Origin: Clostridiales bacterium | GTDB taxonomy: Bacteria; Bacillota; Clostridia; Oscillospirales; Butyricicoccaceae | Assembly (NCBI GenBank): GCA_026419635.1 | Contig: JANZZB010000088.1 | Coordinates: forward strand, 1 to 6,435 | Length of the DNA: 6,435 bases | Reading direction: 5' to 3' | Translations under genes and position numbers: made by a program | Notes under the pieces: model-generated | Told to the model about the DNA's origin: nothing | Database searches by the model: none | What the model saw: the letters and a program-made list of their open reading frames with translations, nothing else | Shown: positions 1 to 5,557 of the stretch, in pieces | Position numbering within the stretch: position 1 is the first letter of the stretch | Layout of the letters: each line of letters begins with the position of its first letter

Positions 1-778
1 ATACAGTATGATGCATGGGTATTCCGTCCCCGGAGTGGTAACTAGAAAGCCTTTTGAAATAGGCGGATCGCTTGGAAGACCGGAGGCGACAGGACGCGGA
101 GTTATGTTTATGACCCGGGAAATACTGAATCGTCTTGATATGGATATGACAAAAACACGAGTCGCCGTTCAAGGTATGGGAAATGTCGGATCGGTAGCGG
201 CGCTGTTAATTAGCAGGGCCGGCGGTAAAATTGTTGCAGTTAGTGACGTATCCGGAGGACTTTATAACGAAAACGGTCTTGATATTGAAAAGATCTATGA
301 ACACGTTAAACAAAGAAAGTATTTAACCGATCTGGACATTCAGGATGCTAAGCGCATTACAAATGAAGAACTGTTGACATGCGATTGTGACGTTTTGATT
401 CCGGCTGCACTTGAAAATCAATTAAGTGCTAAAAACGCAAACGATGTTAAGGCAAAAATCATTGTTGAAGGTGCAAACGGACCGACAACGAATGAAGCGG
501 ATGAAATTTTTGAAAAGAGAGGAATCGTGCTTGTCCCGGATATTTTGGCTAATGCAGGCGGCGTCATTGTTTCCTACTTTGAATGGGTGCAGAATATACA
601 GTCGTTAACTTGGGATGAAGAAGAAATTAACAATAAGTTAGAAAAAATTATTATAAAAGCGTTTAATGACGTCTGGAACGAGAGCAAACAATACAATACT
701 ACGCTTAGAATGGGCGCAAATATGGTAGCTCTTGATAGAATTGTTAAAGCGAAAAAAGTAAGAGGAATATTCCCTTAA
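1..778 (+). CDS. gdhA: Glutamate dehydrogenase, C-terminal part (5' end outside window)
   Basis: Interconverts glutamate with 2-oxoglutarate plus ammonia using NAD(P)(H), in the cytoplasm; family members are hexamers. The reading frame is open from base 2, so about 258 residues are visible and roughly 160 N-terminal residues, including the catalytic lysine and aspartate region, are missing from the window. Visible signatures, counted from the first ATG at base 8, are SVPGVVT at 6-12, GGSLGRPEATGRGV at 19-32, the Rossmann dinucleotide loop VQGMGNVGS at 54-62, EGANGPTT at 154-161, and the substrate-site segment ANAGGVIVSYFEWVQN at 181-196. The acidic residue after the second Rossmann strand (AVSD, D80) leans towards NAD rather than NADP, which is inference. 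The ATG at base 8 is internal, not a start. The gene converges on dapL and ends before a shared terminator. Glutamate is the amino donor of DapL, so the neighbourhood is metabolically sensible. The family call is very secure; the symbol could equally be gudB or gluD. Confidence 0.96.
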   Translation, partial: YSMMHGYSVPGVVTRKPFEIGGSLGRPEATGRGVMFMTREILNRLDMDMTKTRVAVQGMGNVGSVAALLISRAGGKIVAVSDVSGGLYNENGLDIEKIYEHVKQRKYLTDLDIQDAKRITNEELLTCDCDVLIPAALENQLSAKNANDVKAKIIVEGANGPTTNEADEIFEKRGIVLVPDILANAGGVIVSYFEWVQNIQSLTWDEEEINNKLEKIIIKAFNDVWNESKQYNTTLRMGANMVALDRIVKAKKVRGIFP

Positions 779-793
779 AAGAAAGGATATAAT

Positions 794-828
794 TGTTGGA
801 CTTTGTTTTGACGAAAAATGTTCCAACA
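794..828. repeat. Inverted repeat after gdh
   Basis: Perfect 7-bp arms TGTTGGA (794-800) and TCCAACA (822-828) enclose 21 bases, within which TTTT-GACG-AAAA (807-818) can pair as well, so the whole stretch could fold into one imperfect stem. It lies between the gdh stop codon and the strong palindromic terminator. It lacks a GC-rich core and a following U-run, so it is not a terminator by itself. It could be a 3'-end stabilising structure, an operator, or chance in AT-rich DNA. Confidence 0.35.
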
Positions 829-860
829 TTGGTGAAAATTACTGCAGGATTATTAAAAAA

Positions 861-882
861 AGCCGCCGGAGCTCCGGCGGCT
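861..882. terminator. Bidirectional intrinsic terminator between gdh and dapL
   Basis: A perfect 22-bp palindrome centred on GAGCTC, folding as a 9-bp GC-rich stem with an AGCT tetraloop. On the minus strand the stem runs straight into seven U residues, making a strong terminator for dapF-dapL, whose last stop codon is 46 bases upstream. On the plus strand it is followed by TTCGTTTT, a weaker but usable U-tract for gdh, whose stop is about 80 bases upstream. The position between convergent genes fits a shared terminator. Confidence 0.93.
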
Positions 883-928
883 TCGTTTTATCTAAATGGC
901 GCAAATATGTATCATTTCGAATTAAAAA

Positions 929-2134
929 TTAACCAAAAAGTTTCATAAAACGATCCATAGCCTCAATCGTGTTTTCCCTTGTTGAGAAAGCAGTTAAGCG
1001 GAAAAATCCTTCTCCATTTTTCCCAAAACCAGCTCCGGGAGTGCCAACAACATTAGCATTTTCGAGCAGGAAGTCAAAGAAATCCCAGGATGCCATATTG
1101 TTAGGGCAGCGTAACCAAAGATAGGGTGAGTTTGTGCCGCCAGAGTAATACACACCGCATTTAGTTAAAGTTTCACCCATAATTCTGGCATTACCTCGAT
1201 AGTAATCAAGCGGCTTTTTCACTTGAATCTGACCTTCTTCGGAAAATACAGCTGCAGCTCCACGCTGAATAATATAAGAGACTCCGTTGAACTTTGTTGT
1301 TTGACGGCGGTTCCAAAGTTTATTAATCGAAATATCTGCTCCATTAGATGATTTTCTAGTAAGAGCCTTTGGAACAATGGTATAACCGCAGCGTGTTCCG
1401 GTAAATCCTGCAGTTTTAGAAAGACTGCAAAATTCGATTGCACACTTTTCGGCACCGGGTATTTCAAATATTGAGCGGGGAAGTTCATTATCGATAATAA
1501 AAGATTCATAGGCTGCGTCGAACAGGATAATCGAGTCGTGCTCTAATGCGTAGTCAACCCATAAAGCAAGCTGCTTTTTGGAATATACCGCGCCGGTTGG
1601 GTTGTTGGGAGAACAAAGATAAATAATATCAGCGTGCCTGTTATCCGGAAGCGGAAGAAAATTGTTTCCTTCGTTAGCGTCCAAATATTCAATGTGTCTG
1701 CCCAGCATTAAATTAGAATCAACATAAACAGGATAGACGGGATCCGGTATCATGATAACGTTATCGTTTGAGAAAAGATCAGTTATATTACCGACATCAC
1801 TCTTTGCTCCATCACTGATAAAAATTTCACTTGTATCAAGACGGATTTTAAGGCGGCTGTAATATTCGGAAATTGCCAGACGAAGAAATTCATAACCCTG
1901 CTCCGGTCCATATCCCCGGAATGTAGTCAATTGTCCCATTTCAGAAGCTGCAACCTTCATGGCTTCAACAACCGATGTAACAAGCGGAAGCGTAACGTCT
2001 CCAATTCCCATAGGGATCACTTTCTTATCCGGATTTTTATCTTTATAGGCTTTAACTCTTGCCGCTACTTCAGAAAATAGATAGCTTTCCTTTAAGTTTA
2101 AGTAATTTTCATTCATTTTTGCCATATTATACAT
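929..2134 (-). CDS. dapL: LL-diaminopimelate aminotransferase
   Basis: PLP-dependent class I/II aminotransferase that converts L-tetrahydrodipicolinate to LL-2,6-diaminopimelate in one step, using glutamate as amino donor, and so bypasses the succinylase and acetylase routes of lysine and meso-DAP synthesis. Counting from the first ATG (2134), visible features are the NENYLNLKESYLFSE opening typical of DapL at 8-22, SDGAKSD at 107-113, CSPNNPTG at 174-181, the PLP-ring aspartate and tyrosine in LFDAAYE (D206, Y209), the Schiff-base lysine in SLSK (K240) followed by TAGFTGTRCG, and the carboxylate-binding arginine in FFRL (R379). The length of about 400 residues is normal for the family. The exact start is open: in-frame ATGs lie at 2134, 2125 and 2116, and none has a good ribosome binding site; a weak GGATG stands 6 bases before the one at 2125. 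It is the second gene of an operon, 32 bases after the dapF stop codon. Confidence 0.96.
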   Translation of the reverse strand: MYNMAKMNENYLNLKESYLFSEVAARVKAYKDKNPDKKVIPMGIGDVTLPLVTSVVEAMKVAASEMGQLTTFRGYGPEQGYEFLRLAISEYYSRLKIRLDTSEIFISDGAKSDVGNITDLFSNDNVIMIPDPVYPVYVDSNLMLGRHIEYLDANEGNNFLPLPDNRHADIIYLCSPNNPTGAVYSKKQLALWVDYALEHDSIILFDAAYESFIIDNELPRSIFEIPGAEKCAIEFCSLSKTAGFTGTRCGYTIVPKALTRKSSNGADISINKLWNRRQTTKFNGVSYIIQRGAAAVFSEEGQIQVKKPLDYYRGNARIMGETLTKCGVYYSGGTNSPYLWLRCPNNMASWDFFDFLLENANVVGTPGAGFGKNGEGFFRLTAFSTRENTIEAMDRFMKLFG

Positions 2135-2141
2135 CCATTCT

Positions 2142-2158
2142 GCCGGACCTTTTCCGGC
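2142..2158 (-). promoter_or_regulatory. Intercistronic hairpin between dapF and dapL
   Basis: On the minus-strand transcript GCCGGA (2158-2153) and TCCGGC (2147-2142) form a perfect 6-bp GC-rich stem around the loop AAAGG. It occupies half of the 32-base gap between the dapF stop and the first possible dapL start. There is no U-run after it, so it is not a classical terminator. The loop holds the only purine-rich AAAGG of the gap, 13 bases before the first ATG. A role in RNA stability or in setting dapL translation is inference. Confidence 0.5.
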
Positions 2159-2166
2159 TAAAAAAT

Positions 2167-3009
2167 TTATATTTCAAATATGCCGTCAAAAACTTTAGTG
2201 GCAGGACCTTTCATAAGCACCGTATCATTCGCAGCCCATGTAATTTTCAGTTCACCTCCGCGAAGCAAAACAGTTATTTCACGGTTTTTATCACATTTTT
2301 CATTTAAAACAGAGGCAACAACAGATGCGCACGCACCGGTTCCACAAGCAAAGGTTTCGCCAGAACCGCGTTCCCATACACGCATTTTGATACAGTCTTT
2401 TGACAAAACTTCAACAAATTCTGTGTTTACCCTATCCGGAAATAGGGGGTGATGCTCAAATTTAGGGCCGATTTCTGCTAAATTCAGCGAATCTATATCC
2501 TTCATAAAAATAACAGCATGCGGATTACCCATAGAAACACAGGTTGCGTTATAAATTTTTGAATCGACCGTAATTGGCTGATTAATAAAGGTTTCATCTT
2601 TGCTAAGTACCGGAATGTTTGCAGGTCTTAGTTCCGGTTTGCCCATATCAACCTCTACAGATTCAACAAGACCTTCTATAATAAAAAGCTTAAGATATTT
2701 GATTCCGCTAAGCGTTTCAATCGAAAGATCGGTTTTGTCAGTTATCTTATTGTCATATAAAAATTTTCCGACGCATCGGATAGCATTGCCGCACATTTTT
2801 CCCTCAGAACCGTCGGCATTAAACATTCGCATACGGTAATCAGCAGCTTCGGAAGGTAAAATCATAACAATGCCGTCGCCTCCTATAGCAAAATGGCGAT
2901 CGCTTAAAAAAACAGATAGATCTTCGGGATTTTGGAGTTCACTTTCGAGGCAATTAAAATAAATATAATCGTTTCCAATACCATGCATTTTAGTAAAGGG
3001 CAGCTTCAT
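2167..3009 (-). CDS. dapF: Diaminopimelate epimerase
   Basis: Cofactor-independent epimerase turning LL-diaminopimelate into meso-diaminopimelate, the precursor of lysine and of the peptidoglycan cross-link residue. From the chosen start the protein is 280 residues, normal for DapF. It opens with KLPFTKMHGIGNDYIYF and has two pseudo-symmetric halves. Both catalytic cysteines are present, C73 in MCGNAIRC and C222 in ACGTGACAS, together with substrate-contact motifs GNPHAV (161-166) and ERGSGET (213-219). The ATG at 3009 is chosen because AAAGGAG lies 7 bases before it and homologs begin MKxxFTKMHG. The longer frame opening at a GTG at 3057 would start inside the promoter spacer, so it is rejected. 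It is the first gene of the dapF-dapL operon and divergent from the pfoR-like gene. Confidence 0.97.
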   Translation of the reverse strand: MKLPFTKMHGIGNDYIYFNCLESELQNPEDLSVFLSDRHFAIGGDGIVMILPSEAADYRMRMFNADGSEGKMCGNAIRCVGKFLYDNKITDKTDLSIETLSGIKYLKLFIIEGLVESVEVDMGKPELRPANIPVLSKDETFINQPITVDSKIYNATCVSMGNPHAVIFMKDIDSLNLAEIGPKFEHHPLFPDRVNTEFVEVLSKDCIKMRVWERGSGETFACGTGACASVVASVLNEKCDKNREITVLLRGGELKITWAANDTVLMKGPATKVFDGIFEI

Positions 3010-3016
3010 ACCATGT

Positions 3017-3023
3017 CTCCTTT
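3017..3023 (-). promoter_or_regulatory. Ribosome binding site of dapF
   Basis: AAAGGAG on the minus strand, 7 bases before the ATG at 3009. This near-ideal Shine-Dalgarno decides the start against the in-frame ATG at 3033 and the GTG at 3057, neither of which matches homologs. Confidence 0.88.
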
Positions 3024-3040
3024 GATGTGTCATATTATTT

Positions 3041-3069
3041 ATTTTAATTGTTGTCACCTTTTCTGTAAA
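3041..3069 (-). promoter_or_regulatory. Promoter of the dapF-dapL operon
   Basis: On the minus strand TTTACA (3069-3064) and TAAAAT (3046-3041) are separated by exactly 17 bases; each matches five of six positions of the sigma-A consensus. The expected transcription start is near 3034, leaving about 25 bases of leader before dapF with room for the ribosome binding site and nothing else. A lysine riboswitch or T-box therefore does not fit in this leader. The call is from sequence only. Confidence 0.72.
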
Positions 3070-3106
3070 GTCATTTGCATATTTTTTTGAATTACTGGTT
3101 TTATAA

Positions 3107-3135
3107 TTGCTTACTCTTTCTTACAATGATAAAAT
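3107..3135 (+). promoter_or_regulatory. Possible promoter of the pfoR-like gene
   Basis: TTGCTT (3107-3112) and TAAAAT (3130-3135) with a 17-base spacer, predicting a start near 3142 and a leader of about 30 bases. The -35 box is weak. A perfect TATAAT at 3102-3107 is an alternative -10 box but has no -35 box at a normal distance (TTGCAT at 3075-3080 leaves 21 bases). The AT-rich divergent region makes chance matches likely. Confidence 0.4.
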
Positions 3136-3172
3136 TACGAGTGGTATTTCAGAATGACTGTATAGAATCGGG

Positions 3173-4213
3173 ATGACTGGTATGGCTATAAAAAGCAAAA
3201 ACGGCGGAATCCTTGGAGGTATCTACAAAAGATACCTGATCGATGCAATGGGAGCTATGGCCTTTGGATTATTTTCAACATTAATTATAGGGATCATTCT
3301 ATCACAGCTTTCCAGATTGCCGGGTTTTTCTTTTTTGCTTCCGGTAACAAAGTCTTTAGCATTAACATCTCCGGTGGTTGGTTCTGCAATTGCGGTTGCA
3401 ATTGCATGGGAGTTTGATGCGAACGCCCTTGTTATATTTGCCTGCGCCGGCTGCGGCGCAACGGGTTATCTTGCAGGCGGGCCTGTAGGAGCCTTCATTG
3501 CAGGAGTAGTAGGTGCTGAACTTGGGCAGCTTGTTTCCAAAAGAACCCCGCTCGATATTGTTATTACCCCGCTTATCACAATTGTATCGGGTGGGCTTGC
3601 CAGCAATTTTGCCGGTCCGTATATCTCCCGTTTTATAACTTTCATCGGCTCACTGGTGAATGTTGCGACCGATCTTTCTCCGATTCTCATGGGAATAATT
3701 GTATCTGTCATAATAGGTATGGCACTTACACTTCCGATCAGTTCTGCCGCACTATGTATTATGCTAAACTTAAACGGACTTGCAGCCGGCGCAGCGACTG
3801 TGGGATGTTGCGCGCAGATGGTGGGGTTTGCTGTCGCAAGCTATCGTGAAAATGGGTTTTCCGGACTCTTATCACAAGGGCTTGGAACGTCCATGCTACA
3901 AATGCCAAATATTATGCGCAGACCGCAGATTTGGATTGCTCCTACACTCGCCGCGGCAGTGTTAGGCCCGATTTCTACCGCTGTATTTCATATGAAAAAT
4001 ATCGCGGCTGGTGCGGGAATGGGGACAAGCGGCCTTGTCGGACAGGTGACTACATATGCTGCAATGATCGGTGGCAGCACTCCCGGAGTCCTGCTTCCCA
4101 AAATAATATTACTTCACTTTGTTGCTCCGGCACTTTTAACCCTGTTGTTTGACCGTGTGATGAGAAAAGGGGGACTAGTACGGTCAGGAGATATGAAAAT
4201 CAACCAATTATAA
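3173..4213 (+). CDS. PfoR/PTS_EIIC_2 family membrane protein
   Basis: A 346-residue, very hydrophobic, glycine- and alanine-rich protein with perhaps eight to ten membrane-spanning stretches (for example around residues 24-44, 66-78, 84-112, 125-145, 170-190 and 246-266), a positively charged N-terminus and a hydrophilic tail. The opening GGIYKRYLIDAMGAMAFGLF and the GAGMGTSGLVGQ segment near residues 280-291 match what I know of the PTS_EIIC_2 family, which includes Clostridium perfringens PfoR, first reported as a regulator of perfringolysin O and of similar length (about 343). The family resembles the membrane subunit of a sugar phosphotransferase system; substrate and true function are unknown. 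No IIA, IIB or toxin gene lies nearby, so a working PTS is not supported by context. Start is uncertain: ATG at 3173 or 3182, neither with a good ribosome binding site; a weak GGGATG precedes the second by 6 bases. It is transcribed alone, divergent from dapF and convergent with the GNAT gene. Confidence 0.85.
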   Translation: MTGMAIKSKNGGILGGIYKRYLIDAMGAMAFGLFSTLIIGIILSQLSRLPGFSFLLPVTKSLALTSPVVGSAIAVAIAWEFDANALVIFACAGCGATGYLAGGPVGAFIAGVVGAELGQLVSKRTPLDIVITPLITIVSGGLASNFAGPYISRFITFIGSLVNVATDLSPILMGIIVSVIIGMALTLPISSAALCIMLNLNGLAAGAATVGCCAQMVGFAVASYRENGFSGLLSQGLGTSMLQMPNIMRRPQIWIAPTLAAAVLGPISTAVFHMKNIAAGAGMGTSGLVGQVTTYAAMIGGSTPGVLLPKIILLHFVAPALLTLLFDRVMRKGGLVRSGDMKINQL

Positions 4214-4240
4214 TAATGTAAATAATGGGTCATAAATAAA

Positions 4241-4262
4241 AAGCAGCCGAATTTGGCTGCTT
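4241..4262 (-). terminator. Intrinsic terminator of the HAD-GNAT unit, shared with the pfoR-like gene
   Basis: AAGCAGCC (4241-4248) and GGCTGCTT (4255-4262) form a perfect 8-bp stem around a six-base loop. Read on the minus strand it is followed by a U-rich run (TTTATTTATG after the two closing U residues of the stem), a typical terminator, and begins 8 bases after the GNAT stop codon. Read on the plus strand the stem is followed by A residues, so termination of the pfoR-like transcript here is expected to be weaker. Confidence 0.87.
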
Positions 4263-4270
4263 AAAAAAAT

Positions 4271-4732
4271 TTATAATTTTTGAAACATTAGTTTATGAGG
4301 GCCGACTCCTTCAATATTAAATATATCTCCGATTGTTTTTAACCCAAGCCTCACGTAAAAGTCAATTGCGGTAACTCTTGCGTTGCACCACCATAAATCG
4401 CCGCCACGTTCTTTTATGATTTTTTCAGCTTCGCTGATTAAAAGAGTTCCGGCATTTTGCCCCCGATATTCCGGCAATGTTGCCATCCCTCTTAAGTGAA
4501 ATGGTTTTTGGGCGTCAAAAGCCATATTCGCTTCCTCATAAAAAGAGCCGATGCAGATCAGTTTTCCGTTTACAAATCCTCCGAGATGAAAAGTGGATGG
4601 TAGCTCATCTCGAGGAAATACGCATTCAGACGGGGAAAGACCATTCCGAAGGACAATACTTCGTAAATCGAGAACGTCTTCTTTTGGAATTTCTTTAACT
4701 AAATAATGATTTAACAACGTTATTACCACCAT
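4271..4732 (-). CDS. GNAT family N-acetyltransferase
   Basis: A 153-residue protein of the Gcn5-related N-acetyltransferase superfamily, which moves an acetyl group from acetyl-CoA to an amine; the acceptor cannot be predicted. The acetyl-CoA motif A is clear: LRGMATLPEYRGQNAG at residues 80-95, where RGQNAG is the pyrophosphate-binding loop, followed by the helix TLLISEAEKII. Near the C-terminus NARVTAIDFYVRLGLKTIG (118-136) gives the usual motif B, with Y126 as possible general acid. The start at 4732 follows the stop codon of the upstream HAD gene by one base (TGA-T-ATG), gives a normal GNAT length, and has no recognisable ribosome binding site, so translation is probably coupled to the HAD gene. 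The frame stays open upstream to 5002, but that part overlaps the HAD gene and resembles nothing. The family call is secure, the substrate unknown. Confidence 0.92.
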   Translation of the reverse strand: MVVITLLNHYLVKEIPKEDVLDLRSIVLRNGLSPSECVFPRDELPSTFHLGGFVNGKLICIGSFYEEANMAFDAQKPFHLRGMATLPEYRGQNAGTLLISEAEKIIKERGGDLWWCNARVTAIDFYVRLGLKTIGDIFNIEGVGPHKLMFQKL

Positions 4733-4733
4733 A

Positions 4734-5402
4734 TCATTTTTTTTGAGATAAAATTTTATCAAGTATTTCTTGATCATATGTTGAAAAGACAAAATCGGCA
4801 AGTGAAAAATCCGAATTAAAATGATTCGTTCCGCAAAAACCGTAGCACAGCATAGATGCGGCTTTAGCTGCCCGGATGCCGTTTTCAGAATCTTCGATGA
4901 CCATGCATTCCTGCGGTGAAATGCCGATTTCAGAAGCTGCAAGAAGAAATATTTCAGGGTTGGGTTTGGATTTTTTGATCTCGCTTCCGGTAACGATTGC
5001 ATTAAAATAAGACTCCAGATGAAAATGGTCTATAACAAAATGTACTGTTTCGTAACTGGACGACGAGGCAACGGCGGTTTTGAAACCGGCTGCTTTTATG
5101 GAACGGATAAACGGCATAAAGCCATGAATTAAAACGAGCTTGTCTGCACAAGACGGTAGACATTCGTTATGCAGAACGATAAGTTGTTTTTCCAGTTCTT
5201 CTGCAGTTAAGCTTAAGGATGGATGAAGTTCCTTGATTTTCAGAGCTGTGCTTTTTCGGTTTAAACCCAGATAGGCAGTACCCTCATTTTTAACGCAAGC
5301 GATATCTATCGACTTCAAAAATTTTTCCAATTCCCCAAAGTAGATGGGTTCACTGTCAATTAACACTCCGTCCATGTCAAAAATAACAGCGTTTATAGGC
5401 AT
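4734..5402 (-). CDS. HAD superfamily hydrolase, beta-phosphoglucomutase-like
   Basis: A 222-residue cytoplasmic member of the haloacid dehalogenase superfamily with a helical cap (type C1), the group that holds beta-phosphoglucomutase, sugar-phosphate phosphatases and phosphoglycolate phosphatase. All four HAD motifs are present: I, FDMDGVLIDSE with nucleophile D9 and acid/base D11; II, VASSSS at 111-116; III, the lysine in KKSKPNPEIF (K146); IV, VIEDSENGIRAA with E170 and D171 binding magnesium. The cap lies between about residues 18 and 90. Substrate is not decided by sequence: a sugar-phosphate phosphatase and a mutase are both possible, and no sugar phosphorylase lies nearby to favour a mutase. 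The start at 5402 has GGGGTG five bases before it and puts the nucleophile at the usual depth. It is the first gene of a two-gene unit with the GNAT gene, read from a consensus promoter. Confidence 0.94.
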   Translation of the reverse strand: MPINAVIFDMDGVLIDSEPIYFGELEKFLKSIDIACVKNEGTAYLGLNRKSTALKIKELHPSLSLTAEELEKQLIVLHNECLPSCADKLVLIHGFMPFIRSIKAAGFKTAVASSSSYETVHFVIDHFHLESYFNAIVTGSEIKKSKPNPEIFLLAASEIGISPQECMVIEDSENGIRAAKAASMLCYGFCGTNHFNSDFSLADFVFSTYDQEILDKILSQKK

Positions 5403-5436
5403 AAATTCACCCCAAATGTGTGTAATATAATATAAA

Positions 5437-5465
5437 ATTATAGCTTTTTATTATGAAAATGTCAA
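5437..5465 (-). promoter_or_regulatory. Consensus promoter of the HAD-GNAT unit
   Basis: On the minus strand TTGACA (5465-5460) and TATAAT (5442-5437), both exact sigma-A/sigma-70 consensus, stand 17 bases apart. The expected transcription start is near 5430, giving a leader of about 28 bases with GGGGTG at 5413-5408. It is back to back with the degV promoter. Confidence 0.88.
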
Positions 5466-5483
5466 AAAACATAGTAATTCCAG

Positions 5484-5512
5484 TTGATAATATCCATACA
5501 AAAGGGTATAAT
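5484..5512 (+). promoter_or_regulatory. Promoter of the degV-like gene
   Basis: TTGATA (5484-5489) and TATAAT (5507-5512) with a 17-base spacer. The -10 box is exact and the -35 box has five of six matches. Start of transcription is expected near 5519, about 39 bases before the ATG. Its -35 box is only 18 bases from the -35 box of the divergent HAD promoter. Confidence 0.85.
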
Positions 5513-5530
5513 CTAAACAATTTATTTAGA
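5512..5530. repeat. Inverted repeat at the degV transcription start
   Basis: TCTAAA (5512-5517) and TTTAGA (5525-5530) form 6-bp arms around seven bases, centred almost on the predicted +1 of the degV transcript; a third related TCTAAG follows at 5534-5539. This is where a repressor operator would commonly sit, but the arms are short and AT-rich and match no operator I recognise. Confidence 0.35.
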
Positions 5531-5544
5531 ATGTCTAAGTATGC

Positions 5545-5549
5545 GGAGG
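5545..5549 (+). promoter_or_regulatory. Ribosome binding site of the degV-like gene
   Basis: GGAGG, 8 bases before the ATG at 5558. It lies inside the nine-codon extension that would result from using the in-frame ATG at 5531, which supports the shorter protein. Confidence 0.85.
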
Positions 5550-5557
5550 GCTCCATA

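Noticed and set aside
788..793. TATAAT after gdh as a promoter -10 box
   Set aside because: No -35-like hexamer stands 16-18 bases upstream, and the hexamer lies in the spacer between a ribosome-binding-like AAAGGA and TTG.
2180..2839. Plus-strand ORFs of 79-90 codons inside dapF
   Set aside because: They are antisense frames of a well-conserved gene, with serine- and proline-rich shadow-like translations and no ribosome binding sites.
3010..3057. N-terminal extension of DapF from a GTG at 3057
   Set aside because: The extra 16 codons would start inside the promoter spacer, upstream of the predicted transcript start, while ATG 3009 has an ideal ribosome binding site and the family's usual N-terminus.
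3010..3172. Lysine riboswitch or T-box upstream of dapF
   Set aside because: The predicted leader is about 25 bases, far too short, and no long stem structure lies in the gap.
4733..5002. N-terminal extension of the GNAT protein to a 243-residue ORF
   Set aside because: The added 90 residues lie in another frame of the HAD gene, have no family-like content, and a normal GNAT length results from the ATG at 4732.
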